This document shows positions 17,437 through 25,311 of a DNA stretch of 28,240 nucleotides, one piece after another (within the stretch, counting starts at the first letter, position 1; each line of letters opens with the position of its first letter). Location of the stretch: contig LIHJ01000016.1 in assembly GCA_001399805.1 (NCBI GenBank), forward strand, positions 1-28,240, given 5' to 3'. This DNA comes from Candidatus Bathyarchaeota archaeon BA1 (GTDB lineage: Archaea; Thermoproteota; Bathyarchaeia; Bathyarchaeales; Bathyarchaeaceae). The notes under the pieces were generated by a model. The model saw only the letters and a program-made list of their open reading frames with translations, made no database searches and had not been told where the DNA came from. A program made the translations under genes and the position numbers.

Positions 17437-17825
17437 TTACGATTCGTATGCAACTTCTTTACGCACGTAGTCGATGGCTTCCTTCACGTCCTTCATGCTC
17501 TCTTCAACTTCTGGACGTATTTTTCCTCTGTAATAAGCATATTGATGGAGATATAGGAAGGCGAGGTCGCCTATTTCAATCAATCCTCTTTCCCCAATCT
17601 TATCCAGAGCCTCCCAGCGTTCACCATGCGAATCGGGTTCAGGGAAGCCACGTTTTTGCACTAAAGCGGCTGTGGCTTCCACATAAGCGTGAAATATCTT
17701 CTCGCAACCCTCCCTCACGCGTAGTAGATCACTCCAAGACGACCTTCCTCATACTCCTTAACGCCTAAAGCGTAGAATTCTTCAGCGCTCTTCAGGTGAT
17801 CCTTAACCTTAGCTAAAGTCTCCAT
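17437..17825 (-). pseudogene. HEPN/PaREP1-like protein, one frameshift
   Basis: The ATG at 17823-17825 opens METLAKVKDHLKSAEEFYA; the frame stops after about 37 codons. Adding one T at about 17733-17738 joins it to the frame beginning LRVREGCEKIFHAYVEAT and running to 17437. The joined protein has about 130 residues, all helical, and matches the PaREP1/HEPN style common in Thermoproteota, where such proteins are often toxin or nucleotidyltransferase partners. There is no HEPN RxxxxH that I can state with confidence. No MNT-type partner gene is adjacent. The LigD-type gene lies just upstream on the same strand. Confidence 0.6.
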
Positions 17826-17847
17826 TCCCTTTAAGCTTGCTGTTTAC

Positions 17848-18237
17848 TCACCTGTAGGCCCTTTTTCTGAAAAACAACCAATTGTTGTTTTTGAATCGGA
17901 TCAAGGCGTAGTCGCCACTGAGTTTGGTTCCATGAAGCCTAAATTCTATCTTGTTTGTCCCTCTATTCTTGAGCACATAGATTCCTTTGTCCCAGATTTC
18001 CACCCTCCCCGCCCCATACATCCCCTCGGGGATTACCCCCTCAAAGTCTATATAGTCAACTGGATGGTCTTCAACCTCCACAGCCAGCCTTTTCACGCCC
18101 ACTTCAGATGGGGGCTCCTTTGGTATGGCCCAGCTTTTTAGCACACCATCCATCTCCAGCCTAAAATCGTAATGGAGATGGGTGGCGTGATGTTTTTGAA
18201 TAACAAATCTGCTTGACGAGGCTATGGACAAGCTCAT
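17848..18237 (-). CDS. Stand-alone DNA ligase D 3'-phosphoesterase domain
   Basis: This 129-residue protein is equivalent to the phosphoesterase domain of bacterial LigD. It trims 3'-phosphates and 3'-ribonucleotides from broken DNA ends before joining. FVIQKHHATHLHYDFRLEMD supplies His16, His22, Asp24 and Arg26; VEDHPVDY supplies His58. The 42-residue gap between the first and last His equals that in Pseudomonas LigD (His42/His84), so the metal site looks complete. EGVIPEGMYGAGRVEIWDKG is the second family block. No ligase, primase or Ku gene is visible nearby. A TATA-like TATTTATT at about 18266-18274 suits a leaderless start. Confidence 0.9.
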   Translation of the reverse strand: MSLSIASSSRFVIQKHHATHLHYDFRLEMDGVLKSWAIPKEPPSEVGVKRLAVEVEDHPVDYIDFEGVIPEGMYGAGRVEIWDKGIYVLKNRGTNKIEFRLHGTKLSGDYALIRFKNNNWLFFRKRAYR

Positions 18238-18411
18238 TCCTCAACGCATAAGGTGATACTGCGAACAATAAATAGATATTTAAGGAGTGATGGTGATCGC
18301 CATGGTACAGATAAGATGGATTGAGTAACATGAGTTAAGAGGACTTTAGGATCGCATCTTTGGTGGGTAATATCGACTTTTTCACGCTCTCTGTAAGAAG
18401 TTGTCGAAGTT

Positions 18412-18519
18412 TTATAGGCTGGCTTCTATGAGCTTTCTGAATTCTTCATAGGCTCTCCTGACTTCCTCTACTGATGCCTCGTCCTCGAGTGTGGAGATGC
18501 CTCCTATGGGCATGCCCAT
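18412..18519 (-). pseudogene. C-terminal gene remnant
   Basis: A 35-residue frame with ISTLEDEASVEEVRRAYEEF has strongly protein-like, helical composition and ends at 18412. No upstream continuation is found in any frame. It looks like the tail of a deleted gene; the family is unknown. The rest of 18238-18707 holds nothing I can support. Confidence 0.3.
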
Positions 18520-18707
18520 CAAAACCGCAAATCACCACCTTCCCAGAATACTGTTTGGATACGTAAATAAGAATTCCGCTGTGAGATGTCAGAGAATCAT
18601 CGATCATTCCTTAGGTAGTCATTTGGATTCAACTCCGAATCCACCTCAATATTTTTCCTGCCAAAACGGATGAAGGCACTAATCTCAGGCCTTTAATGTT
18701 CAAACCT

Positions 18708-19904
18708 TCATAGATTATGAGCACTCATGACCCTTTCAGCGTTCTTTATGAGGTCTTCTTTTTTGTCGATGGGGACGGTGGCGTTGGCTGCGTATTTGTG
18801 GCCATCGGCAACACCGAAACCCTTGGAAGCCTTTACCAATAGGTCAACAGCGCCCAGCATTTTCCCTTCATCTATCAGGGCTTGCAAGCTCTTCGGGACT
18901 CGAACCGAGGCCTTCGCCAGTGTTTCCTTCAACTTCCCCCAGCCGGGTATATCAAGCGGTACGTTCACGATGCCAACGATGTACTTATCGGGTTTGATGA
19001 GGCGCCTTTGATAGGATAGGAAGGAGCAAAACTGGCCGATCACCTTGGTTCCCATGCCCCTATACATGTCGCCTGCGTCAAACCATTGGATATGGTCGGT
19101 TTCCCTTAACCTCTCACGATACAGCCTCGCCAGAACACGCTTATTCACCTCTTTCCTCCGCTCCTCCAGCTCATCGATTTTCCGTCTCACCTCATCGGTT
19201 ATACCTTCTAGGCAGGCTTGGATCCCGAGTTCGGGTCCACCCTCATAGTAGCCCACGGCCCCTAAGATCTGGAGCCTTGAGAAGAGGTCGTCAATGCGTA
19301 TCCCAAATTTCCTGATCTCGATTTTCTTCCCCTCAACCCAAACAACGTTGTTCTTGACAGCCTCGTCCAAGACAACCCTATTCACGCCCATGAGCCCCTC
19401 TGGGATCTCACAGCTTCCCACCAGCGCCAGGTAGGAAAGATCCATGTTGCGTTCGTTCAAAGCCTTTGCGAACAAATAGCAACACGTGGCCCCTGAGAAG
19501 TCGCTTTCTCCAAGAAAGCCATAGTGCTCCAGGTTGAGGTCATACACCCTGGGGTCCTTCGATGGCTTGGGGTCATGATGATCTAAGATAATGGTTAGGT
19601 TTCGGCTGGCGTTGCACCTTGAGATGAAGTCGGCATGTGAGGAGCCTATGTCCACATAAAAAATGGTCTGATCCTCGCCTTTATGCAGACTCTCAATGAC
19701 CTCTGGATAAATCTTCTCCAAACAAAGCGTCTTCACCTGATTACCCTCTCGCTCCAACGCCGCCTTCATGATTGCAGCTGAGCAGATCCCATCTCCATCG
19801 TCATGGTGAACCAAAACTATTTCTTTGGTCTTCTTCTTCAATTCGGAGATGGCTATGCTAACCCTTTTTCCGAAATCCTCATGGCTCATAGGGAACCCTA
19901 ACAT
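18708..19904 (-). CDS. DHH-family phosphoesterase (archaeal RecJ/GAN-like)
   Basis: This 398-residue protein is from the DHH superfamily. The motifs are in order: HHDDGDGICSAAI (about 33-45), YVDIGSSHADF (Asp85), and ILDHHDPKPS (DHH at 108-110), with the C-terminal DHHA1-like glycine-rich segment FGVADGHKYAANATV. Archaeal homologues include GAN, a 5'-3' ssDNA exonuclease associated with GINS/CMG at the replication fork, and related RecJ-like proteins acting on RNA. Which one this is cannot be decided here. The probable start is Met6 (MSHEDFGKRV), not the first codon. It overlaps the decayed thioredoxin-like frame upstream. Confidence 0.88.
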   Translation of the reverse strand: MLGFPMSHEDFGKRVSIAISELKKKTKEIVLVHHDDGDGICSAAIMKAALEREGNQVKTLCLEKIYPEVIESLHKGEDQTIFYVDIGSSHADFISRCNASRNLTIILDHHDPKPSKDPRVYDLNLEHYGFLGESDFSGATCCYLFAKALNERNMDLSYLALVGSCEIPEGLMGVNRVVLDEAVKNNVVWVEGKKIEIRKFGIRIDDLFSRLQILGAVGYYEGGPELGIQACLEGITDEVRRKIDELEERRKEVNKRVLARLYRERLRETDHIQWFDAGDMYRGMGTKVIGQFCSFLSYQRRLIKPDKYIVGIVNVPLDIPGWGKLKETLAKASVRVPKSLQALIDEGKMLGAVDLLVKASKGFGVADGHKYAANATVPIDKKEDLIKNAERVMSAHNL

Positions 19905-20268
19905 AAGAGAGCATGAGGGGGTTTAAAAATCTAAGCGGTTGTTTGTTCAGATGAGATTTGGAGATGTTGGGGTTTGCCTGAAGTTTGGTGAGCCTCTCAA
20001 TTTCCTTTTGTATCTCATCTTCAATCCTCTCTTGGGTTGGGGGAGCAAAAAGGGGGTGTCCTTCCATTTATGAAGGTGTCTGAGTACATGCTCCCATACT
20101 CCCTCGCAATCTCCGGGTTCCCCCAAGAGTCAATGGTCTTTAGTGTCACCAGGTTTTTATCAAACTTCGCCAAGGCATTTATTAGGTTAAGATACACGGC
20201 AGAACCGTAGGGCACTGAGCAGAATCAAAATGTATGATCTCAATAGGTATGTACCTCTGGATCCGCCC
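19879..20268 (-). pseudogene. Thioredoxin-like protein, degenerate and frameshifted
   Basis: Three frames join into a thioredoxin-like fold. IEIIHFDSAQCPYGSAV carries a degraded redox motif: the second Cys is Gly. KFDKNLVTLKTIDSWGNPEI and AREYGSMYSDTFINGR cover the region where a cis-Pro is expected but Asp-Thr is read. ERIEDEIQKEIERL is the last helix. The shifts lie at the GGG run 20210-20212 and near the A/G runs 20047-20056. No start codon follows the in-frame stop at about 20269. Loss of the Cys pair, missing start and multiple shifts argue for a true pseudogene, not sequencing error. Confidence 0.5.
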
Positions 20269-20332
20269 CTAAAGTGCTGTGTGACTGGCACGATTTTAGT
20301 TTGTGGCTCAATGAGGGATAGGGAGAGCAAGT

Positions 20333-20820
20333 CTAGGGTTCAGGGCTGCCACACTTGTAAAAAGTCTTCTGTAACTGGAATCCATGCTTACGATAAATAG
20401 CGTCATTGATCCCTTGGGGGGCTTCGAGAAACCAGCGTCTTGACCTGGCGTACACCTACCTCATTAAGCTTTTTTAATGCTGCCTGTAGAAGCCTCGTGC
20501 CTATCCCTCGCTTTTGCATCTTCACCATGTAGATGCACGTGATGAGGGCAGTGTCCCTCGTGTCCTCGATGGGTATGGCGCGTCTTCAGCAGACACGTAT
20601 TCTATGAAGCCTATGGGCTTCCCCTCACAATAGGTGAGGTGTCCAACCGAACCATATGCATCCAGTTTCCCCTTAAGCCACCAAAACTTTTCCTTTATGC
20701 CCCTCTCAAACCTCGGATAGTTAGGGGATTCTTTGGGAGGCACGCATAAACCGATTTCATCATTGAAAACGGACTCATCGATCTCCCAATTTGTATGGAC
20801 AAAACCCCACCAGCAAACTT
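20333..20820 (-). pseudogene. GNAT N-acetyltransferase, two frameshifts
   Basis: The N-terminal part (VHTNWEIDESVFNDEIGLCV, then VGHLTYCEGKPIGFIEYVSA) is followed, after a shift near 20574-20576, by IPIEDTRDTALITCIYMVKM and QKRGIGTRLLQAALKKL. The latter holds the Q-x-x-G-x-G acetyl-CoA loop. A second shift at the G run 20416-20421 restores INDAIYRKHGFQLQKTFYKC and the stop at 20333. Joined, it is a complete GNAT domain of about 160 residues with no clear start codon at the N-terminus. The substrate is unknown. It reads on the same strand as the thioredoxin-like pseudogene and may have formed an operon with it. Confidence 0.65.
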
Positions 20821-20890
20821 GTTTCTACACTTGTTCTAAACTCTAGTATTAAATAGGGTTTAAATGCTTTAAGAGTTAAGGGAAAGACGC

Positions 20891-21229
20891 TTGCTATTTA
20901 GGCGAAACCTCGATAAGATTCTTACAACGATTTTCATTGTGGTTATGGGAACTCTACAATGTGCGTATTGGATAGAGGCCATAGAAGTGGCGCAGCACGC
21001 CACCATTTTTAATGGGAAAGCGTACTGGAGGAGTGGGGGTCCCGGATCCTTTCTCCCATGGCCAAAACAGCCTGGGCTATTGACTGTGATGACACCCATG
21101 ACGGATCCCACGGATCAGCTCATATTCTACTTGATAAGAACGTGGTTGTATATTGTGATAGCCGTGGGCATGGTTGCATTGTTTGGATACTTGGGTTGGC
21201 GAATTGGCAAAACGCGCAAGGCCCTATAA
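20891..21229 (+). CDS. Small two-TM membrane protein
   Basis: This protein has 112 residues from a TTG start. TM1 lies at about 10-30 (ILTTIFIVVMGTLQCAYWI) and TM2 at about 82-104 (LYIVIAVGMVALFGYLGW), with a 50-residue hydrophilic loop rich in Gly, Pro and Trp between them and a positively charged C-terminus, so both ends are probably cytoplasmic. No family is recognised. A TATA-like TTAAATAG at about 20849-20856 and AAGGGA just upstream support expression from this start. It is convergent with the HTH-CBS gene, 4 bp apart. Confidence 0.6.
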   Translation: MLFRRNLDKILTTIFIVVMGTLQCAYWIEAIEVAQHATIFNGKAYWRSGGPGSFLPWPKQPGLLTVMTPMTDPTDQLIFYLIRTWLYIVIAVGMVALFGYLGWRIGKTRKAL

Positions 21230-21233
21230 CAAT

Positions 21234-21776
21234 CTATAGGACCTTTGAGATGATCTTTAGGAGGTCCGACCGGGTGATGATGCCGACGATGTCGCCCTTT
21301 CTCACGATCAAGACACCTGGGTGATCCTCCAGCAGGGGGCGGATCATGCTTATGCTAGTGTCCTCTGGCACGCTTGGTAGGGGAGGGTGCATCACCCTCT
21401 CAACCCTCTCATCCGCGATCGTGGAGCTTAGGTTCCTGATGATGCTCTCCTCCGTGACGGTCCCCACCACCCTGCCATCCTCCACCACGGGCAGCTGCGA
21501 TATCGCGTATTTCATCATGAGTTCGCTCACCTTCCGAACCTTGTCGCTGGGTCTAGCAATGATGACATCCCTCGTCATAATGTCCCCACATTTTTTACCC
21601 TCTCCCTCCGTCAAGACCTGAAGGATCCTATTCACGGTGGATAGTCTGGGGTCCACCTTTCCACCCTCGATCTTAGCTATGTGGGCCTGGGAAACTCTGA
21701 CCAGCTCGGCCAGCTGCCTTTGGGTTAACCCTGACTCCACCCTCAGTTTCTTGAGCATGGGCCCGCTCACAATCAT
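21234..21776 (-). CDS. HTH (XRE-type) and CBS-domain transcriptional regulator
   Basis: This 180-residue protein has an XRE-like helix-turn-helix at about 7-58 (LKKLRVESGLTQRQLAELVR, SQAHIAKIEGGKVDPRLSTV). Two CBS repeats follow, at about 63-118 (IMTRDVIIARPSDKVRKVSE) and 122-180 (VMHPPLPSVPEDTSISM, IVGIITRSDLLKII). CBS pairs bind adenosyl ligands such as AMP, ATP or SAM and would tune DNA binding. It is divergent from mat, the SAM-synthesis gene, across 91 bp that carry a dyad next to its own start. Sensing of SAM or adenylates and control of mat is an attractive but untested inference. Confidence 0.88.
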   Translation of the reverse strand: MIVSGPMLKKLRVESGLTQRQLAELVRVSQAHIAKIEGGKVDPRLSTVNRILQVLTEGEGKKCGDIMTRDVIIARPSDKVRKVSELMMKYAISQLPVVEDGRVVGTVTEESIIRNLSSTIADERVERVMHPPLPSVPEDTSISMIRPLLEDHPGVLIVRKGDIVGIITRSDLLKIISKVL

Positions 21777-21779
21777 GTT

Positions 21780-21796
21780 AATAACCCGCTGTTATT
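21780..21796. promoter_or_regulatory. Dyad (possible operator) in the divergent regulator-mat promoter region
   Basis: AATAAC and GTTATT are separated by 5 bases (CCGCT). The dyad sits between the start codon of the HTH-CBS gene and its AT-rich promoter (TTTTTATATATGATT, 21795-21810), as expected for an autoregulatory operator. Confidence 0.45.
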
Positions 21797-21820
21797 TTTT
21801 ATATATGATTAATATCACAA

Positions 21821-21830
21821 GATATATATT
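21821..21830 (+). promoter_or_regulatory. TATA box of mat
   Basis: GATATATATT lies 38-47 bases before the mat ATG, giving an expected transcription start near 21850 and a leader of about 18 nt. Confidence 0.45.
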
Positions 21831-21867
21831 CTTTTTTCTTCATAAGCCTACGCCAAGGCGATAACAC

Positions 21868-23076
21868 ATGAGGAACATACTGATCAATAGGCTGAAGCAA
21901 ACACCCCTCGAGGAACAAAATTTGGAGATCGTGGAGAGGAAGGGTCTAGGCCACCCAGACTCCATCTGCGACGCCATCATGGATCAGGTCTCGGTGAGGC
22001 TGTCCAGAGAGTATCTGGAGCGGTTTGGGGCGATCATGCATCACAACATTGACAAGTCCCTGCTGGCTGCTGGCGAGGTGGAGACGAGATTTGGGGGTGG
22101 CTTGGTGAAGCGACCCATGCTCCTCATATTTGGGGACCGAGCCACCTTTGAGGTTGAGGGTGTTGGGATACGCATCGAAGAAATAGCCATCCAAACGGCG
22201 AAGGACTGGTTGAGGAGCAACCTTAGGTTCGTGGACCCTGAAAAGCACATGAAGTATCAGGTGGAATTGAAGCCAGGGCATCCCGAACTTGTGGACATCT
22301 TCAAAAGGAAGGGTAGGGTCCTAGGTGCCAACGACACCTCGGCCGCTGTTGGATATGCGCCCATGACCAAAACCGAGGCCATTGTCCTAAAAACTGAGAG
22401 GTACATCAACTCCAAGGATTTTAAGAGGGAATTTCCAGAAACCGGAGAGGATGTGAAGGTGATGGGCCTTCGAAAGAACAACGATCTGCATTTAACCGTC
22501 TCCATACCCCTCGTGGACAGACTTGTGGAGGATGAAAAGGGCTACTTCAGGAAAAAGGCCGAGGTCCATGATGAGATCAGCAGCTTTGTGAAGGGGAACG
22601 CGGATTTTGAAAGGATCAGCGTGGACTTGAACACGTTGGATGTTGAGGGGAGGGGGGTAGGAGGTGTTTACCTGACCGTGCTGGGGACCAGCGCAGACGG
22701 CGCCGACTCAGGCCAGGTGGGCAGGGGGAACCGGGTGAACGGCGTCATACCACTAAACAGGCCGCTCTGCTCTGAGGCGGCGGCTGGAAAGAATCCAGTG
22801 AGCCACGTCGGCAAGATCTACAACCTCCTCACCCACCGAATCGCCAACCACATCCATGAGCAGGTGCCGGGCATAGCAGAAGTCTACATATGGCTGCTGA
22901 GTCAGATAGGCAAGCCTATCGATCAACCCGCCATCGCAGCGGCTCAAATCATCATGGAGCCAGGAACTTCCCTGGAAGATGTCCGAAAGGACGTAAGAGA
23001 AGTGATGGATATCGAGTTAGAGAACATAGACAAATTCTGCTTGGATTTAGCACACGGAAAAATCCCAATCTGTTAG
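21868..23076 (+). CDS. mat: S-adenosylmethionine synthetase, archaeal type
   Basis: This enzyme makes SAM from methionine and ATP. The 402 residues match the archaeal family length and are colinear with it: VERKGLGHPDSICDAIMDQV near the N-terminus, HHNIDKSLLAAGEVETRFGG, the central VLGANDTSAAVGYAPMT, LGTSADGADSGQVGRGNRVN, and AAAGKNPVSHVGKIYNLLTH. The family is unrelated in sequence to bacterial MetK. The last codons (HGKIPIC-stop) lie inside the left copy of a direct repeat that bounds an inserted element, so the gene's 3' end serves as the attachment site and remains intact. It is divergent from an HTH-CBS regulator. Confidence 0.96.
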   Translation: MRNILINRLKQTPLEEQNLEIVERKGLGHPDSICDAIMDQVSVRLSREYLERFGAIMHHNIDKSLLAAGEVETRFGGGLVKRPMLLIFGDRATFEVEGVGIRIEEIAIQTAKDWLRSNLRFVDPEKHMKYQVELKPGHPELVDIFKRKGRVLGANDTSAAVGYAPMTKTEAIVLKTERYINSKDFKREFPETGEDVKVMGLRKNNDLHLTVSIPLVDRLVEDEKGYFRKKAEVHDEISSFVKGNADFERISVDLNTLDVEGRGVGGVYLTVLGTSADGADSGQVGRGNRVNGVIPLNRPLCSEAAAGKNPVSHVGKIYNLLTHRIANHIHEQVPGIAEVYIWLLSQIGKPIDQPAIAAAQIIMEPGTSLEDVRKDVREVMDIELENIDKFCLDLAHGKIPIC

Positions 23077-23098
23077 ATTTTGAACAATTCTGTTAGTT
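23048..23098 (+). repeat. Left attachment repeat (attL), overlapping the mat stop codon
   Basis: The core TCCCAATCTGTTAGATTTTG is shared with the right copy except for one T/C difference. Matches extend outward from TAGCACA to TTAGTT with small gaps. It covers the last nine codons of mat and about 20 bases beyond. Confidence 0.75.
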
Positions 23099-23105
23099 TT
23101 TACTT

Positions 23106-24039
23106 TCATTTGCGGAAGATTTTGAATCCATCCATGTCGGTGACGTATTCGAAGCCTGCTTCAAGTAGGGTTCTGGCGCCCTTGACGCTTGCGGCAACCC
23201 TGGTTACGTATTCGCTGTCTACGCCGATTTTGTATAATGCGTTTTCAAGGTTTATGTAAAGAGGGGTGTTGTTGATTGATTTGTGGCCTAATAGTTTCAT
23301 GACATGCAGAATGTCTTTGGTTTTATGATATTCATCAGTTCCCTTCCAGTGGCGAAACGTGTGAAGGTGGATTTGAAGAAGCCTTGGGTTGCCAAGCTTT
23401 TCAGCTGCCAGTTTTCGTGAGTAGTGAAACGTAGCCCTTATTCCTCCAAGGGAGCTGAAAACTTTTTCCGATTTTCTCGGCAGCTTCGTCAGCATGGATG
23501 TTAACTTACTGGATATGTTGAGGATTCTTGGATTGCTTCTCTTTTCATGTTTCACATAGACAACCTTGCGCTCCATGTCGATGTCTGTCCATTTCAGCTT
23601 TTCAGCTTCGCCTGACCTCATTCCGGTTTCCTTCAGTAGTTGAAGAAAAGCAGCTGTTTTCTTTCCGCAGCTTGCTATCAGCTGGTCTATTTCTTTTTCG
23701 GTTGGAATGAAGGGTAAAGTCCTTTCGTATTGATACTTTGGCGGTTTCCAAGTTATGCCGGCAAACGAAACTGTCGTAAGCGTCAACGTAAGTTGCCTTA
23801 GTGCTCTCAAGCCAACTCTGCGAGGCTATAACTTCCTTAACGCTTTCCTGATCCCAGAGGTTACATCCCAGCTTGACGAGACGCCGCAGCCTTCTGGAAC
23901 GCAGCGTGATAGTTGATTCTCGATAACCCTCTTTTTTCAGATGCCATGCGAATTCCACGATTTTGCCTCTAACTTCTGCTTCCTTAGCTTTCTCCGTGGC
24001 TCCCGCAGCCCGCTTTTCGGTCTCGCTTTCTTGAGACAT
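23106..24039 (-). pseudogene. Tyrosine recombinase/integrase, one frameshift
   Basis: The N-terminal SAM-like, core-binding domain (IVEFAWHLKKEGYRESTITL) reads from the ATG at 24037-24039. The catalytic domain reads from about 23770 in the next frame; one surplus base in TTT near 23763-23765 explains the switch. Catalytic residues are all present: Arg in TGMRSGEAEKLKW, Lys in YVKHEK, HTFRHWKG (HxxR), His in LLGHKSINN and Tyr in TPLYINL. The joined length is about 310 residues, normal for archaeal chromosomal-element integrases. The gene is not split by the attachment site, unlike SSV-type integrases. It is placed beside attL and reads towards it. Confidence 0.85.
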
Positions 24040-24691
24040 CTCCCTTTTCTTATCTCTTTGCGCCCGCGTTCCACGGGCCAGGCGGATTCGGCCTCCTGCC
24101 AGGCGTGGCAGGTTTAGAAAAAGGGGGAGGGATTTTGTTTAGCCTGTGAGTTTACCTTAAACCTAAGCCCGGTCAGCATGCGGGTATGTTAACGTCAGAT
24201 TTGTCCGTCTAACGTTGCATTGAGGTTGCGGTTTGCTTGTCGCTTGGCTTAACGCCGTCGACGTGGCGACCGACTTCGCGTTAAGCCGTTGTGGTTGACC
24301 TTAAGCGTTTATTGCCGCTTGACTTGCCGTGACCGCTTGGCTTTGATTTGCGCCGCTTTACGCCGTCGTTAGACGGCTTTGATGTTGGCGCCGTGGACTT
24401 TATCGCGGTCGGTTGCGAACGCCTAAGGTTCGCTCCGTTCGCTTGTCGCTTGTTCGCTTTTTTGCGAGGCGACAATTACTCTTAGGCTAATTTTCTATAT
24501 ACTCATTTGAGTCGCTTCCGCGTGAAAAATAAGCCATAAAAACGGCGGATTTCACAAGAAAACGGAGATACAACGGCTTTTCCATGTGAACATTCAAAAT
24601 TTGAAAACTTGTTTTTCACTTTTCGGCGAAAATTTTAAGAGTGTAGAAACTTATGAAAGAGTTTCATACATGCTCGTAGCGGGTAGATGGA
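24040..24691. other. Non-coding, repeat- and dyad-rich stretch of the element
   Basis: 650 bp hold no convincing gene. Dyads include CCTGCCA/TGGCAGG (24095-24112), AACGTCAGA/TCTAACGTT (24191-24216), GGCTTAACGC/GCGTTAAGCC (24246-24287) and GCCGTC/GACGGC around 24363-24378, and three odd-length palindromes between 24593 and 24668. The segment 24240-24475 is GC-rich with recurring CGCTTG and GCCGT words, while the flanks are AT-rich. It could include an origin, a structured RNA or the recombination and promoter region of the integrase. Confidence 0.5.
24281..24475 (-). CDS. Possible small, very basic low-complexity ORF
   Basis: The 64 codons from a TTG are almost all Lys, Arg, Ser, Thr, Asn, Pro and Gly (SPRKKANKRQANGANLRRSQ). 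The product would be a disordered, nucleic-acid-binding tail-like peptide. The words DGVKRRKSK in frame and DGVKPSDK after its stop suggest an internally repeated sequence. The skewed composition may simply reflect the repetitive DNA, so this is doubtful as a gene. Confidence 0.2.
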   Translation of the reverse strand: MSPRKKANKRQANGANLRRSQPTAIKSTAPTSKPSNDGVKRRKSKPSGHGKSSGNKRLRSTTTA

Positions 24692-25057
24692 ATGAATATA
24701 AGATCTATTCTTAGAATCGCAGGTTTTGCTCTTTTGATTCATGGGGTTATAGAGCTTCTTGCAACACTCGCTATTTTCACTGGTCAAGCGCCACCTTTCA
24801 TCTTTCCAGAGATAAGAGAGAACTGGCAGCAGGCGGTTTTAATAGGATTCATTTCTGGAGTTGTGAGAGTTATCGCGGCCTTCGGTGTTTTCAGGGGAAT
24901 GAAATGGGGCTTAGCCTTGGGGATTTTATTTTCCGCAACCACATTGGCATCGTTAACATTCTACCTACCTTACGGGGTGATGGACGCTTTGCTATCAGGA
25001 ATTGTTTTGATTCTCTTGGTGGTTTCCTATTATGGCAAAGAGAAGATAGAGATGTAA
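24692..25057 (+). CDS. Four-TM membrane protein
   Basis: This 121-residue protein has four predicted TM helices: about 6-28 (LRIAGFALLIHGVIELLATL), 47-68 (AVLIGFISGVVRVIAAFGVF), 72-92 (WGLALGILFSATTLASLTFY) and 97-115 (VMDALLSGIVLILLVVSYYG). Short loops and a basic start suggest both ends are cytoplasmic. No enzyme motif is visible; it resembles small DUF-type integral membrane proteins common in archaea. The ATG follows GGGTAGATGG. A perfect dyad (TATGAAA/TTTCATA, 24652-24668) lies 23 bases upstream and may regulate it. Confidence 0.65.
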   Translation: MNIRSILRIAGFALLIHGVIELLATLAIFTGQAPPFIFPEIRENWQQAVLIGFISGVVRVIAAFGVFRGMKWGLALGILFSATTLASLTFYLPYGVMDALLSGIVLILLVVSYYGKEKIEM

Positions 25058-25122
25058 GCCGACTCTCCTTCTACTGCTGGTAGCCTTTCTTTTCTCGGTA
25101 TAGGTTTCTAAGGACGATTAGT

Positions 25123-25311
25123 TTGGCTGTGTGGAAGTATCCGCTTTCTGCTTTTTATTGTTGGTTTGAGTATGCGGTTTTAAGCATTAAGTCTAAACAG
25201 TTTATTGGGAGAAGGCTTTTGTCTGATAGACCTGAGTGTAGGAGCTGCGTTTTTAAGGGTGGCAGCTACTGCTGGAACCAATGTCCATACAACATCTGGC
25301 GAAGATATTAG
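25123..25311 (+). CDS. Small Cys-rich protein (possible zinc binder)
   Basis: This protein has 62 residues from a TTG, with AAGGA about 10 bases upstream. The C-terminal half reads ECRSCVFKGGSYCWNQCPYN, a CxxC and CxxxC arrangement that could hold one metal ion. The N-terminal half is aromatic-rich (KYPLSAFYCWFEYAVL). No family is recognised. Its stop codon ends exactly where the stop of the opposing Cys-rich gene begins (25311/25312), which supports both as real genes. Confidence 0.45.
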   Translation: MAVWKYPLSAFYCWFEYAVLSIKSKQFIGRRLLSDRPECRSCVFKGGSYCWNQCPYNIWRRY

